A stretch of 64,000 nucleotides of DNA from Flavobacterium franklandianum. GTDB lineage: Bacteria; Bacteroidota; Bacteroidia; Flavobacteriales; Flavobacteriaceae. The position numbers and the translations under genes are program-made. The notes below the pieces were generated by a model. It did no database searches. It had not been told where the DNA came from and saw nothing but the letters and a program-made list of their open reading frames with translations. The stretch spans positions 186,001 through 250,000 of the forward strand of contig NZ_VJZR01000004.1 of the NCBI RefSeq assembly GCF_007097365.1, given 5' to 3'. Below, piece after piece: positions 30,263 through 39,096 of the stretch. Numbering within the stretch: position 1 is the stretch's first letter; each line of letters begins with the position of its first letter.

Positions 30263-32569
30263 ATGATATATATATATATAAAGATAAATTTAAAATGGTT
30301 CGTTTTCTTTTTGTTATATACTTGTGACTTATTTGCACAAACCACAGACCAACGTGCAGAATATATTCAAAATGGAACTTTTAATAGTTTCATCTCAGCA
30401 GATGGAAGTTATTTTAAGGGTAACAGTTCTTCTGATAATAATCCTTATGGATATGGATATTGGGTAACAGCGCATACTCTTGAAACATTAGCAGATGCCT
30501 ATCAAAGAACACGTAATTCTGTTTATAAAGACAGGATGAAAAATATTATAGGCGGAATCCGAAAATACAATCTGTATGGTAATGAAACCTATCACAATGA
30601 TTATTATGATGACTTAGAATGGCTTTGTTTGGCAAGTTTTAATTGCTACAATGCAACTAAAGATTCTGAGTTTCTTGATGCGGTTCATCAAATATGGTCA
30701 GAAATTAAAACAGGTTATGCAAATAATGCTATGTCTTGGAAAAAAGGATGCACATCTCCTTGTAACAATTCTATTGCGAATGCGCCAGCGATTATTATTG
30801 CTGTCAAATTGTATCAATTAGAAGGGGACCCAGTCAACCTGCAAATGGCAAAAGACATTCATGCTTGGATGAAAGCGAATGTACTCAATGCTCAAGGTGG
30901 CATTTGGGACGCTCCAGATAATTATGACCCTAGCTGGCAATTTTCTTATAATTCTGGAATGTACATTGGTGCTTGTTTAGAACTTAGTATTGTTACAGGT
31001 CAGCAATCTTATGTTGATGATGGTATCAAGGCGTCAGAATTTATGATGAATTATAGACTTTATGATGGAGGAGTTTTTTATTTAAATGAAAAAGGACAAG
31101 GAGATGGAGGTTTATTTAAAGGGATTTTTGCAAAATGGTTTGCAGAGTTTGTTAGGGTAGGAAATCTTACCCAAGCACAAAAGGAACGTTATTTAAAAGT
31201 AATTAAACATACGGGTGATTATGTATGGGATAATTCTGTTGATAAATCTAGTTTTTTAATTAGTCCAGATTGGGAGCGGAGACCAAACGGCACAATCGAT
31301 TTATCCACGCAAACTAGTGGTGTTCATTTGTTCGAATCAATTGCCAGTTTAAATAAAGTGCATCTTTATCAAGATATTAATTATGGTGGGTTTTATTCTC
31401 AACTTCCTGCAGGCAACTATACATCAGCGCAACTTTTATCACGAGGCACCCTTGATAACTATATTACATCATTGACAATCCCTGATGGGTACACTATTAC
31501 TGTTTTTGAAAACGATAATTTTTCTGGCACATCAAAAGTTTTTACTTCAAATACCCCTTGGCTTAATGATTGGAACGACAGAATAAGTTCCATAAAGATT
31601 GATTTTGATAATGGATTTGTGAACGTATTTCAAGAGGCAGATTTTGGAGGGTATAAAGTTGGATTTGTGGTGGGAGATTATAGTTTAAGCGATTTAGTTG
31701 CTAGAGGTATGGTCGACAATGATATTACCTCCGTAAAAGTTAATCCTGGTTATAAAGTAATTCTTTATTCTGATGATAATTTCACGGGTACATCTACCAC
31801 AATTACTAGTGATACTAATTCCATAGTTAATTTAAAAGATCAAGTGACTTCATTAAAAGTGAAGTTAAATTTAGATAATGATTTAGGAAACAAGACCTAC
31901 TATCTGCAAAATCGCAACAGTAGTATGAATATGTCTGTTTCAGGATCAAGCCTGTCAAATGGTGCCAATATTGCGCAAAACACACCCAGTGAGGGAGATA
32001 ATCAAAAATTCACTTTCACCAATTTAACAGATGAAGGTTTGTATAAAATCATTGTAAAACACAGTGGTCAATCACTAGATATTAATAATTACAACAAAGC
32101 TAATGGAGCCAATTTGGAGCAATATCCGTACAATGCTACAACAAATCAGCAGTTTTTTTTGATTTCGACAGGAGATGGATATTATAAAATTATTGCAAAA
32201 CATAGTGGTAGATTGTTAGAGGTTTTGGGAGCAAGTATTGTAAACGGTGCTAATGTTCAACAATTTGATGATAATAAGCAAACATCTGGACAATGGAAAT
32301 TAATACCAGTAACACAGTTATCGTTAGAAACACAAAACAAAATGGGATCTTCTATAAATTTATACCCAAACCCAGTAAAGGACACCCTTTTTTTAACCTC
32401 AGACATGAAAGGAATAGAAATAAGTATTTTTTCTCTAATAGGAAATTTGGTTTTAAAACAAAAATGCTTAGATAATAGTATTGATGTTTCGGCTTTAAAA
32501 TCAGGGGTTTATTTTATTTTTTTTGACATCGATGATAATAAAATTGTAAAACAATTTGTGAAGAAATAA
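30263..32569 (+). CDS. GH76 endo-alpha-1,6-mannanase with crystallin, ricin and T9SS modules
   Basis: 768 residues. A signal peptide (LYTCDLFAQ) is followed by a GH76 (alpha/alpha)6 barrel at about 28-375. The catalytic Asp pair is D116-D117 in NDYYDDLEW, and WGTxxA-type substrate-cleft sequence is replaced by WDAPDNYDPSWQFSYNSGMY. GH76 enzymes cut the alpha-1,6-mannan backbone of fungal mannan. Two beta/gamma-crystallin domains follow (about 376-460 and 462-540), then a ricin-type lectin domain (about 548-690) and a T9SS tail (about 697-768), so the enzyme should act outside the cell. The start codon is followed by a 15-base AT dinucleotide tract encoding MIYIYI. The ricin and T9SS parts are close copies of those in the upstream gene. 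Confidence 0.93.
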   Translation: MIYIYIKINLKWFVFFLLYTCDLFAQTTDQRAEYIQNGTFNSFISADGSYFKGNSSSDNNPYGYGYWVTAHTLETLADAYQRTRNSVYKDRMKNIIGGIRKYNLYGNETYHNDYYDDLEWLCLASFNCYNATKDSEFLDAVHQIWSEIKTGYANNAMSWKKGCTSPCNNSIANAPAIIIAVKLYQLEGDPVNLQMAKDIHAWMKANVLNAQGGIWDAPDNYDPSWQFSYNSGMYIGACLELSIVTGQQSYVDDGIKASEFMMNYRLYDGGVFYLNEKGQGDGGLFKGIFAKWFAEFVRVGNLTQAQKERYLKVIKHTGDYVWDNSVDKSSFLISPDWERRPNGTIDLSTQTSGVHLFESIASLNKVHLYQDINYGGFYSQLPAGNYTSAQLLSRGTLDNYITSLTIPDGYTITVFENDNFSGTSKVFTSNTPWLNDWNDRISSIKIDFDNGFVNVFQEADFGGYKVGFVVGDYSLSDLVARGMVDNDITSVKVNPGYKVILYSDDNFTGTSTTITSDTNSIVNLKDQVTSLKVKLNLDNDLGNKTYYLQNRNSSMNMSVSGSSLSNGANIAQNTPSEGDNQKFTFTNLTDEGLYKIIVKHSGQSLDINNYNKANGANLEQYPYNATTNQQFFLISTGDGYYKIIAKHSGRLLEVLGASIVNGANVQQFDDNKQTSGQWKLIPVTQLSLETQNKMGSSINLYPNPVKDTLFLTSDMKGIEISIFSLIGNLVLKQKCLDNSIDVSALKSGVYFIFFDIDDNKIVKQFVKK
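30266..30280. repeat. AT dinucleotide tract inside the GH76 start
   Basis: Seven and a half AT units directly after the ATG of the GH76 gene. Gain or loss of one unit would shift the frame of the signal peptide. Confidence 0.85.
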
Positions 32570-32872
32570 TTAAGAGATAAGCCTTGAAGACATTTGATTT
32601 TAAACAAACAATTTTTAAATTTTTTTTCTATTGATTTGGATAATCACCAATAATACCTTTCTAAAATGGAGTGCATTATTTAGATAAAAATTGCAAAGTT
32701 TTAATATCAAAAATTGATTTTATGAAAACAACTAACAAAAAAGAAAAACAATATCCAAAGTATCACTGTTTTCGGTTTTACTGATGGCTAAAAGCATGAC
32801 GGGAATTTAGAAATTCCATTTTTGTCAAACTATTTTAAATTAATTAACCCTAAAAAATATAATTTTTAAATT
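32570..32872 (+). pseudogene. Spacer with a truncated leader of a lost exported protein
   Basis: The 303-base gap has no intact gene. At 32722 an ATG opens a frame reading MKTTNKKEKQY. After a one-base shift it continues ISKVSLFSVLLMAKSMTG and stops. A charged start followed by a hydrophobic run looks like a decayed signal peptide. The rest of that gene is absent. Confidence 0.35.
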
Positions 32873-35800
32873 ATGATAACAATTACCAAATTACATATAA
32901 GGAATTTAGGATTTCTTATATTCCTATTTTTACTATGCATCACTCCTGCAATGGCTAGGGTTTCAAGTTTAAATATAGCTGTAGATAATTTTAATACTTA
33001 TGTTAACAGTCCATTTGAGATTACTAACTCAAATTCTAATGTCACAGTTGTCGAGCCTTCAAATCTTATTGCTAAAACATTTTCAAATTCACAAATCAAT
33101 TTGAGTTGGAAAGATAATAGCCAAGACGAAACAGGTTTTAGTATTCAATTAAAGATAGGTGCAAGTGGTACTTACTCTGAAGTAGCACAAGTAGCTGCAG
33201 GGATAACCTCTTATGATCTTAAAGAATTAACTCCCTTGACTACTTATTATATCAAGGTCATGGCTATTAGTGGAGCCAATACGTCTAATTATTCAAATGA
33301 AGTAATCGTTGCCACCACCTTAGCATCTTGGAATAAAGCTTCTAACCCAATCTGGACAACTTGGGGTGAGGGTATAAATGATCCTACCGGTGTATTGCAG
33401 GAGTATCCAAGACCTCAAATGATGAAGGAAAACTGGCAAAATCTTAACGGACTTTGGGATGTATGGGAAGGGAATGATATTAATTTTAGTGGTTCAAAAA
33501 GTGGAATTCTTGTTCCTTTTCCTATCCAATCTGCTCTGTCCGGCGTTAAGCAAAATTGGCACAGATTTACTTACGAGAAGTATATAGGTATACCTAAGGA
33601 ATGGAATGGAAAACGAACTATACTTCATTTTGGAGCAGTTGATTTTCAGGCAGAAATATTTATTAATGGTCAAAGTGTTTTGCTTCATAAAGGAGGATAC
33701 GATCCTTTCAGCATAGATATCACTGATAAAGTTACCGCTGGAAATACCTATAAGTTGAATGTGAAAGTATGGGATCCTAACACTTCAGAAGGATCCCCTG
33801 GGCCTCAGGGAAAACAAACGGATGAACAATTTAATGTTCCACCTGCTGGTATTTTTTATACACCTACTGGTGGAATCTGGCAGACCGTTTGGATGGAATC
33901 AGTTCCAAATGTTTATATCAAGGATATAAAACTAGTTCCAAATATTGATAATGGAACATTGCAGCTTACGGTAACAATAGTAGGGAATGGTAGCGGAATA
34001 ACTTTTGAAGCATTGGCTAAAGATGGAAACACAGTAGTTAATACTGTTTCGGGTGCAGTAAACACTCCAATTACTATATCAATCCCGAATCAGAAGCTAT
34101 GGTCTCCTGAATCCCCTTTCTTATATGATTTGAATATTGTATTGAAAAATGGTGAGAATGTCATAGAAAACGTTCAAAGTTACTTTGGTATGAGGAAGAT
34201 TTCGTTAGGAAAGGTTAAGGGTATTACAAAGATGCTTCTTAATAATCAACCCGTATTTCAGATGGGACCTCTTGATCAAGGATTTTGGCCTGATGGTATA
34301 TACACTCCTCCATCCGAAGAGGCAATACTTTTTGATTTACAAGGGATGAAAAATTTGGGGTACAATATGGTGCGAAAACATATCAAAGTTGAACCAGCAA
34401 GATGGTATTATAATGCAGACAAATTAGGATTGCTTGTTTGGCAGGATGTAGTAAGCGGACACAATAATACTACAGCTCAGCGTGACCAGTATGAACTTGA
34501 AATGAGAAGAATGATCCAAACACACTGGAATTATCCTTCCGTAATTATGTGGGTGCCATTTAATGAACAATGGGGGATGTTTGATTCTGTACGAATATCT
34601 AATATTATAGAAAATCTTGATCCTAGCAGGTTGGTCAATGAAAATAGTGGGTGCTGCGGCGCAGCATTTTCAACGGTAGGCCATATGAAAGATTATCATT
34701 ACTATTCTGCTCCAAGTTGTCCTTCACCAGATGATAATAGAGCTCTCGCAAATGGGGAATTTGCAGGTGTAGTGTTGAGAAAACCAGGAAATATGTGGGA
34801 TGATAATGCATGGACTACATGGGCCAGAGTTGTCGAAACTGATAATGAATTTACTGATGTCTTAGTTGATTATGCTAATATTCTTAAGAATCTTAGGGAC
34901 TATGAAGGAATGAGTGCTGCGGTTTTGACTCAATGGACAGATGTTGAAGCCGAGATTAATGGTCATTATACTTACGATAGAAAAATTTTTAAGGGAGACT
35001 TTGAAAAAATTAAAACTGCTCTTGAGTCAACTCACAACAATGATATGTACTATTTACATCCTCCTTCAGGCTATGCTGTTTTTGAAGCCTATAATGTCGC
35101 AGGAATTTTTATCCGTCATCAGGAGGGCAAAGCTCATATGGATAATATTATTGAGCCTTTAGACGATGCTTATTGGAAAGTAGTGCCTGGTCTTGCAGGT
35201 GTTGGAATTTCATTACAATCATTAAATTCCCCAGACAAATATCTTCGTCATTCTAATGCTCAAATGATGTTGCAATCTAATGATGGTAGTCAAGTTTTCA
35301 AAGAAGATGCTACGTTCTATTTAAGATCGGGACTGTCAAATTCTTCACGTGTTTCCTTCGAATCTTTTAATTTTCCGGGTAGATTTATCAGACATAGAGG
35401 TTCTTTACTTTACTCAGAGGCAATTGTGAATCAATTGGATCGTGACGACGCTACTTTTTATATTTTTTCTGATTCTACTATTGGAGATAATGGTAGCGGA
35501 GAAGGATTGTATGGAAATTATTTCAACGGAATGAATTTTGGAACTCCTGTGTTCAGTAGAAAAGACGCAACAATTAATTTTAATTGGGGAGATGGATCTC
35601 CTAATATTGCAGTAAACACCGATCGATTCTCTGCAAGATGGACCGGACAAATTCAACCGAAATATACAGGAGAGTACACTTTCTTTGTCAATAGTGATAA
35701 TGGTAGAAGATTATGGATTAATAATCAATTGGTGATTGATGCTTGGATTGGTGATTGGGGGGTTGAATATTCGGGTAAAATTACCTTAGAAGCAGGTAAG

Positions 35801-36448
35801 AGATATGACATAAAGTTGGAGTATTTTGAAGAGGTTGGAGGAGCAGATTGCAAACTCGAGTGGTCTCATTCGTCACAATTTCGAGAAGTTATTCCTGCTT
35901 CTCAATTATATGCCAGTGCTATGCCAATTGTAAATATTACTTTTCCATCTAATAATAGTAGATACTTAACAGGTGCTAAGGTAGATGTAAATTGTACCGC
36001 AAGTGATCCCGATGGTTCAATTGCAAAAGTTGATTTCTATAATGGAGCAACCTTACTGGCGTCAGTTACAACGGCTCCGTACAGTTACAGTTTTACGGAA
36101 ACAGAAAATGGTACTTATAATGTTAAAGTAGTGGCAACAGATAATCTCGGTGTTAAATCAGATGTAGCTACAACAAATTTTATAGTCAGTGCATCATTGG
36201 GTATTAATGAACAAAAATTAAGCAAGGAAATTATTATTAAAAATCCAGTTGATCAAACCTTACACATTATTTCGAAAATCAATTTATCACATGCCGACAT
36301 CACAATTTATGATATGCAAGGCAGGCTTTTAGGTAATCTTAAAAATCAAGGTAATGATTTAGATGTGCGTAATTTAACTTCTGGAGTTTATATTATCAAT
36401 ATTCAAGTTGGTGATGCTAAATATGTAGCTAAGTTTATTAAAAAATAA
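32873..36448 (+). CDS. GH2-family modular enzyme with FN3, AbfB, PA14, Ig-like and T9SS modules
   Basis: 1191 residues. After a signal peptide (ITPAMA) comes a fibronectin type III domain (about 62-148), then a GH2 core: jelly-roll sugar-binding domain (about 185-345), immunoglobulin-like domain and TIM barrel (about 440-720). The acid/base is probably E565 in PFNEQWG and the nucleophile E629 in NGEFAGV. C-terminal modules are an AbfB/CBM42 arabinofuranose-binding domain (about 725-875, FIRHQEG, YLRHSN, FIRHRG repeats), a PA14 domain (about 877-1012), an Ig-like domain (GSIAKVDFYNGATLLAS) and a T9SS tail. The GH2 specificity (galactosidase, mannosidase, glucuronidase or arabinosidase) cannot be read from motifs. 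AbfB suggests that arabinose-bearing glycans are bound. A terminator follows. Confidence 0.9.
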   Translation: MITITKLHIRNLGFLIFLFLLCITPAMARVSSLNIAVDNFNTYVNSPFEITNSNSNVTVVEPSNLIAKTFSNSQINLSWKDNSQDETGFSIQLKIGASGTYSEVAQVAAGITSYDLKELTPLTTYYIKVMAISGANTSNYSNEVIVATTLASWNKASNPIWTTWGEGINDPTGVLQEYPRPQMMKENWQNLNGLWDVWEGNDINFSGSKSGILVPFPIQSALSGVKQNWHRFTYEKYIGIPKEWNGKRTILHFGAVDFQAEIFINGQSVLLHKGGYDPFSIDITDKVTAGNTYKLNVKVWDPNTSEGSPGPQGKQTDEQFNVPPAGIFYTPTGGIWQTVWMESVPNVYIKDIKLVPNIDNGTLQLTVTIVGNGSGITFEALAKDGNTVVNTVSGAVNTPITISIPNQKLWSPESPFLYDLNIVLKNGENVIENVQSYFGMRKISLGKVKGITKMLLNNQPVFQMGPLDQGFWPDGIYTPPSEEAILFDLQGMKNLGYNMVRKHIKVEPARWYYNADKLGLLVWQDVVSGHNNTTAQRDQYELEMRRMIQTHWNYPSVIMWVPFNEQWGMFDSVRISNIIENLDPSRLVNENSGCCGAAFSTVGHMKDYHYYSAPSCPSPDDNRALANGEFAGVVLRKPGNMWDDNAWTTWARVVETDNEFTDVLVDYANILKNLRDYEGMSAAVLTQWTDVEAEINGHYTYDRKIFKGDFEKIKTALESTHNNDMYYLHPPSGYAVFEAYNVAGIFIRHQEGKAHMDNIIEPLDDAYWKVVPGLAGVGISLQSLNSPDKYLRHSNAQMMLQSNDGSQVFKEDATFYLRSGLSNSSRVSFESFNFPGRFIRHRGSLLYSEAIVNQLDRDDATFYIFSDSTIGDNGSGEGLYGNYFNGMNFGTPVFSRKDATINFNWGDGSPNIAVNTDRFSARWTGQIQPKYTGEYTFFVNSDNGRRLWINNQLVIDAWIGDWGVEYSGKITLEAGKRYDIKLEYFEEVGGADCKLEWSHSSQFREVIPASQLYASAMPIVNITFPSNNSRYLTGAKVDVNCTASDPDGSIAKVDFYNGATLLASVTTAPYSYSFTETENGTYNVKVVATDNLGVKSDVATTNFIVSASLGINEQKLSKEIIIKNPVDQTLHIISKINLSHADITIYDMQGRLLGNLKNQGNDLDVRNLTSGVYIINIQVGDAKYVAKFIKK

Positions 36449-36461
36449 AATGAGAATTAAT

Positions 36462-36500
36462 AACAACAAAGCTCCTTATGGGAGCCTTTGTTGTTTTAAA
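36462..36500 (+). terminator. Rho-independent terminator after the GH2 gene
   Basis: AACAACAAAGCTCC pairs with GGGAGCCTTTGTTGTT (one bulged G), followed by TTTTAAAA. It lies 14 bases after the stop codon. Confidence 0.82.
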
Positions 36501-36875
36501 AACTACTTTAAAGGTGTTCAAAGAAAACATATGAGCTTTTGAAGCAATCTGTGTCAAAACATTATTTGAGTATTTGTTTTTGAATCAAAATTTGAAATGA
36601 GTTTCATCTAATCAAGAAGGAGGTTTAATCTGTTTTTACCAAATGAAGGGTATGTGATTATAAATTTCAGAAACGGTGTGGGAGACGATTTTTTTTAGAA
36701 ATGATTATTGTTTCTATTGTAGAACGAATAATTATTTATTTTTAAGAATGTTTTTTAGATATTATTTTTTGTTTTTGGTGTTTTAAATAGAATTCGATAA
36801 ATTTTCCGCATAAAAACAATCATTTGTTTGAAATAAATATAAAAAAATTATTATATGTGAAATTTATTTTTTTAA
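36501..36875. other. Spacer upstream of the GH43-like promoter
   Basis: AT-rich, about 375 bases, no supported gene and no other structure noticed. Confidence 0.6.
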
Positions 36876-36898
36876 ACTAAAACGTTTTAGTACATTTG
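36876..36898 (+). promoter_or_regulatory. LacI operator overlapping the -7 box, GH43-like promoter
   Basis: Perfect ACTAAAACGTTTTAGT at 36876-36891 adjoining -7 box TACATTTG (36891-36898). The start codon is about 185 bases downstream. Confidence 0.9.
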
Positions 36899-37075
36899 TT
36901 TTGCTGTAGTGAAATTTAATTAAATATCTACTTCGATTGATACTAACGGACAAAGAAAATATTTAAATTATAACATAAGGAATTAAAGAAAAGAACATAC
37001 TAAAATTAATCAACGTGTATTAAAACGTTGCGAAACTAAACATTTAACCAATATTAACATTAAATACATAGAATT

Positions 37076-38833
37076 ATGAAAAAAACTACTTCTTTATTCG
37101 TCAAAAGGTTGTTTGCCTTGATGATTATGTGCTGTTTCTATAATGGAATGGCTCAATCTTTTACAAATCCAATTGCTGATATAGCAGATCCTCAAATTAG
37201 TTATATTGATGGTTATTATTATGTTACGGGTACATTTGATCAAGAGATTAGGTTAAGAAGAGCTACGACTATAGAGGGATTGAAATCTACTGAGTTTTCA
37301 AGGGTTTTTGGAGATGGAGGAGTTGGTTTACCAAATCGTAATTTCTGGGAAGCGGAAATGCACAAACTAGATGGTAAATTTTATATTTATTTTACTGCTA
37401 AGATTGATAATATGAATGTCGATGATGTAACGACTCATGTGATTGAATGTTCTGATGCAAATCCTGTAACAGGGGCATGGACTTATAAAGGGCGACTTTT
37501 TGATCCTAATGCGGATTTTAGGGCTAACTCTCCTACAATTGCAGAAATCAACGGCAATCGTTATTTCTTTTGTGCAGGTAGAGATGGTGTTAGTAATGAA
37601 AATAACATTTATGTTTCAGCTATGGCAAATCCTTGGACATTGTCTGGGGCTAGAACTCAAATATATACTTCTCGCGAATTGGAAAATATTGGAGATGGTG
37701 CTCCAACAAATGTGTTGGTGCATGGCGGCAAAGCCTTTTTAACATATTCTGTTGCTGGCTGTGGTAGTGACCAATCTAGAATTGGGTTAATGTATATGAA
37801 CAATGTAGTGGACAATCCTTTGGATATTGCTTCTTGGACTAAAGAGTCTGCTGCGGTTTTTGGAGATAATCCATCTGCGAATTCTTATAATCCAATTCAG
37901 ATAGGTTTTTTTAAGTCACCTGACGGTACTGAAGATTGGATTTCTTATTCTTCAACTCATGATAATGGTTCAAATTGTGGAGATCAGAGATCATCTAAAG
38001 CGCAAAAAATTAGTTTTGATGCTAATGGGATGCTTGTTTTAGGTGTTCCTGCAACAATAGGTAAGGTAGTGAATGCGCCAAGCGGTGAGGTAGCAATACC
38101 AGTTGGTACAGTAGTTACAAACGGTCTTTATAGAATGCAACCCGTGTCAGAAATTGGTGGTGAAAATAGATATGTGGAAATCGCTAATTCACCTGGCCTA
38201 CTTAATGGTGGAGCAGGTGTAGGTATTTATCCTAACAATAATGACGAACCTGACTATAAGTGGTATTTGCAGGCAACTGGAGTGACTCCCGGTGAATACA
38301 CTATTGTTTCTTTTTGGAGTGGTTTACTTGTTGAAGTTGGTGGTTGTAATACAGATAATAATGCAAGAATAAATATGTGGTTTCCGAATGGTAGACCTTG
38401 TGGATTATGGATTATGTCTGAAACTGCAACTGGTTCTGGGGATTATCGTTTTATGAATAAAAATAGCGGTAAATATATGTCAGCTGATGGGGGTGATATT
38501 AAGCAAAAAGATCTTGATGCGAATTCTAATTTTCAAAAATTTAAACTTACGTTTTTGGAAGCGACTCTTAATGTTTCAATTCCGGATAATAACAGTACTG
38601 TTGTTAGTTTGTATCCTAATCCTGTTCACGATCATTTTATAATCAATGGAATGGATAATTCAAAAACTAATAATATCATAGTTACTGATATGTTAGGTAA
38701 GACTGTGAAAAGTGTAAATACTAAGAGTTATGATTGTAATATTGATGTCAATGGTTTAAACCCTGGATTATATATTGTATCAATTACTAGTGAAGGAAAG
38801 AAAATTGCTACCAGAAAAATATTGGTTAAGTAA
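37076..38833 (+). CDS. GH43-like (subfamily 26 type) protein with ricin-like and T9SS domains
   Basis: 585 residues. The signal peptide ends NGMAQ. A five-bladed propeller of the GH43 type spans about 28-340: base D38 in ADIADPQISYIDGYYYV, WEAEMHKLDGKFYIYF and ANSPTIAEINGNRYF. The segment IGDGAPTNVLVHGGKAFLTY aligns with the NEGP-type acid motif of exo-alpha-1,5-arabinofuranosidases, but the catalytic Glu is not in the expected place (nearest acidic residue D207). A ricin-type beta-trefoil follows (about 345-495), then a T9SS tail (about 505-585, SLYPNPVHDHFIINGM). Arabinan side-chain removal is the family expectation. Activity is uncertain because of the acid motif; it may act as a binding protein. 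Confidence 0.8.
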   Translation: MKKTTSLFVKRLFALMIMCCFYNGMAQSFTNPIADIADPQISYIDGYYYVTGTFDQEIRLRRATTIEGLKSTEFSRVFGDGGVGLPNRNFWEAEMHKLDGKFYIYFTAKIDNMNVDDVTTHVIECSDANPVTGAWTYKGRLFDPNADFRANSPTIAEINGNRYFFCAGRDGVSNENNIYVSAMANPWTLSGARTQIYTSRELENIGDGAPTNVLVHGGKAFLTYSVAGCGSDQSRIGLMYMNNVVDNPLDIASWTKESAAVFGDNPSANSYNPIQIGFFKSPDGTEDWISYSSTHDNGSNCGDQRSSKAQKISFDANGMLVLGVPATIGKVVNAPSGEVAIPVGTVVTNGLYRMQPVSEIGGENRYVEIANSPGLLNGGAGVGIYPNNNDEPDYKWYLQATGVTPGEYTIVSFWSGLLVEVGGCNTDNNARINMWFPNGRPCGLWIMSETATGSGDYRFMNKNSGKYMSADGGDIKQKDLDANSNFQKFKLTFLEATLNVSIPDNNSTVVSLYPNPVHDHFIINGMDNSKTNNIIVTDMLGKTVKSVNTKSYDCNIDVNGLNPGLYIVSITSEGKKIATRKILVK

Positions 38834-38870
38834 TATTTACTGAACTTTCGGGCAATCAGTTTTCATGATG

Positions 38871-38914
38871 AAATTTCGTCAGTTTGATAAAAATTTATTG
38901 AACTGACGAAATTT
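38871..38914 (+). terminator. Rho-independent terminator after the GH43-like gene
   Basis: AAATTTCGTCAGTT (38871-38884) pairs with AACTGACGAAATTT (38901-38914), a perfect 14-bp stem followed by a short T-rich run. Confidence 0.8.
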
Positions 38915-39034
38915 TTCATTTAAAATTGGTTCATTTTTATTTTTTTTTAAAATATGTGAATTTTTCTCATAAAAACAATCGTTTATGTAAAAAAAGCATA
39001 AAAAAAATGTATTTATGAAACTATATTTTTTTTT

Positions 39035-39057
39035 ACTAAAACGTTTTAGTATATTTG
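39035..39057 (+). promoter_or_regulatory. LacI operator overlapping the -7 box, first DUF4965 gene
   Basis: Perfect ACTAAAACGTTTTAGT at 39035-39050 adjoining -7 box TATATTTG (39050-39057). The ATG used is only 40 bases after the -7 box, which fixes the start of the next gene: a TTG at 39055 lies inside the promoter and cannot be the start. Confidence 0.92.
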
Positions 39058-39096
39058 TCATGTAAACGAAATGTTAATCAAAAAACATCAACTAAA

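Noticed and set aside
39055..39096. Upstream TTG start for the first DUF4965 gene
   Set aside because: The TTG is inside the -7 box of the operator promoter. The ATG at 39097 gives a clean signal peptide.
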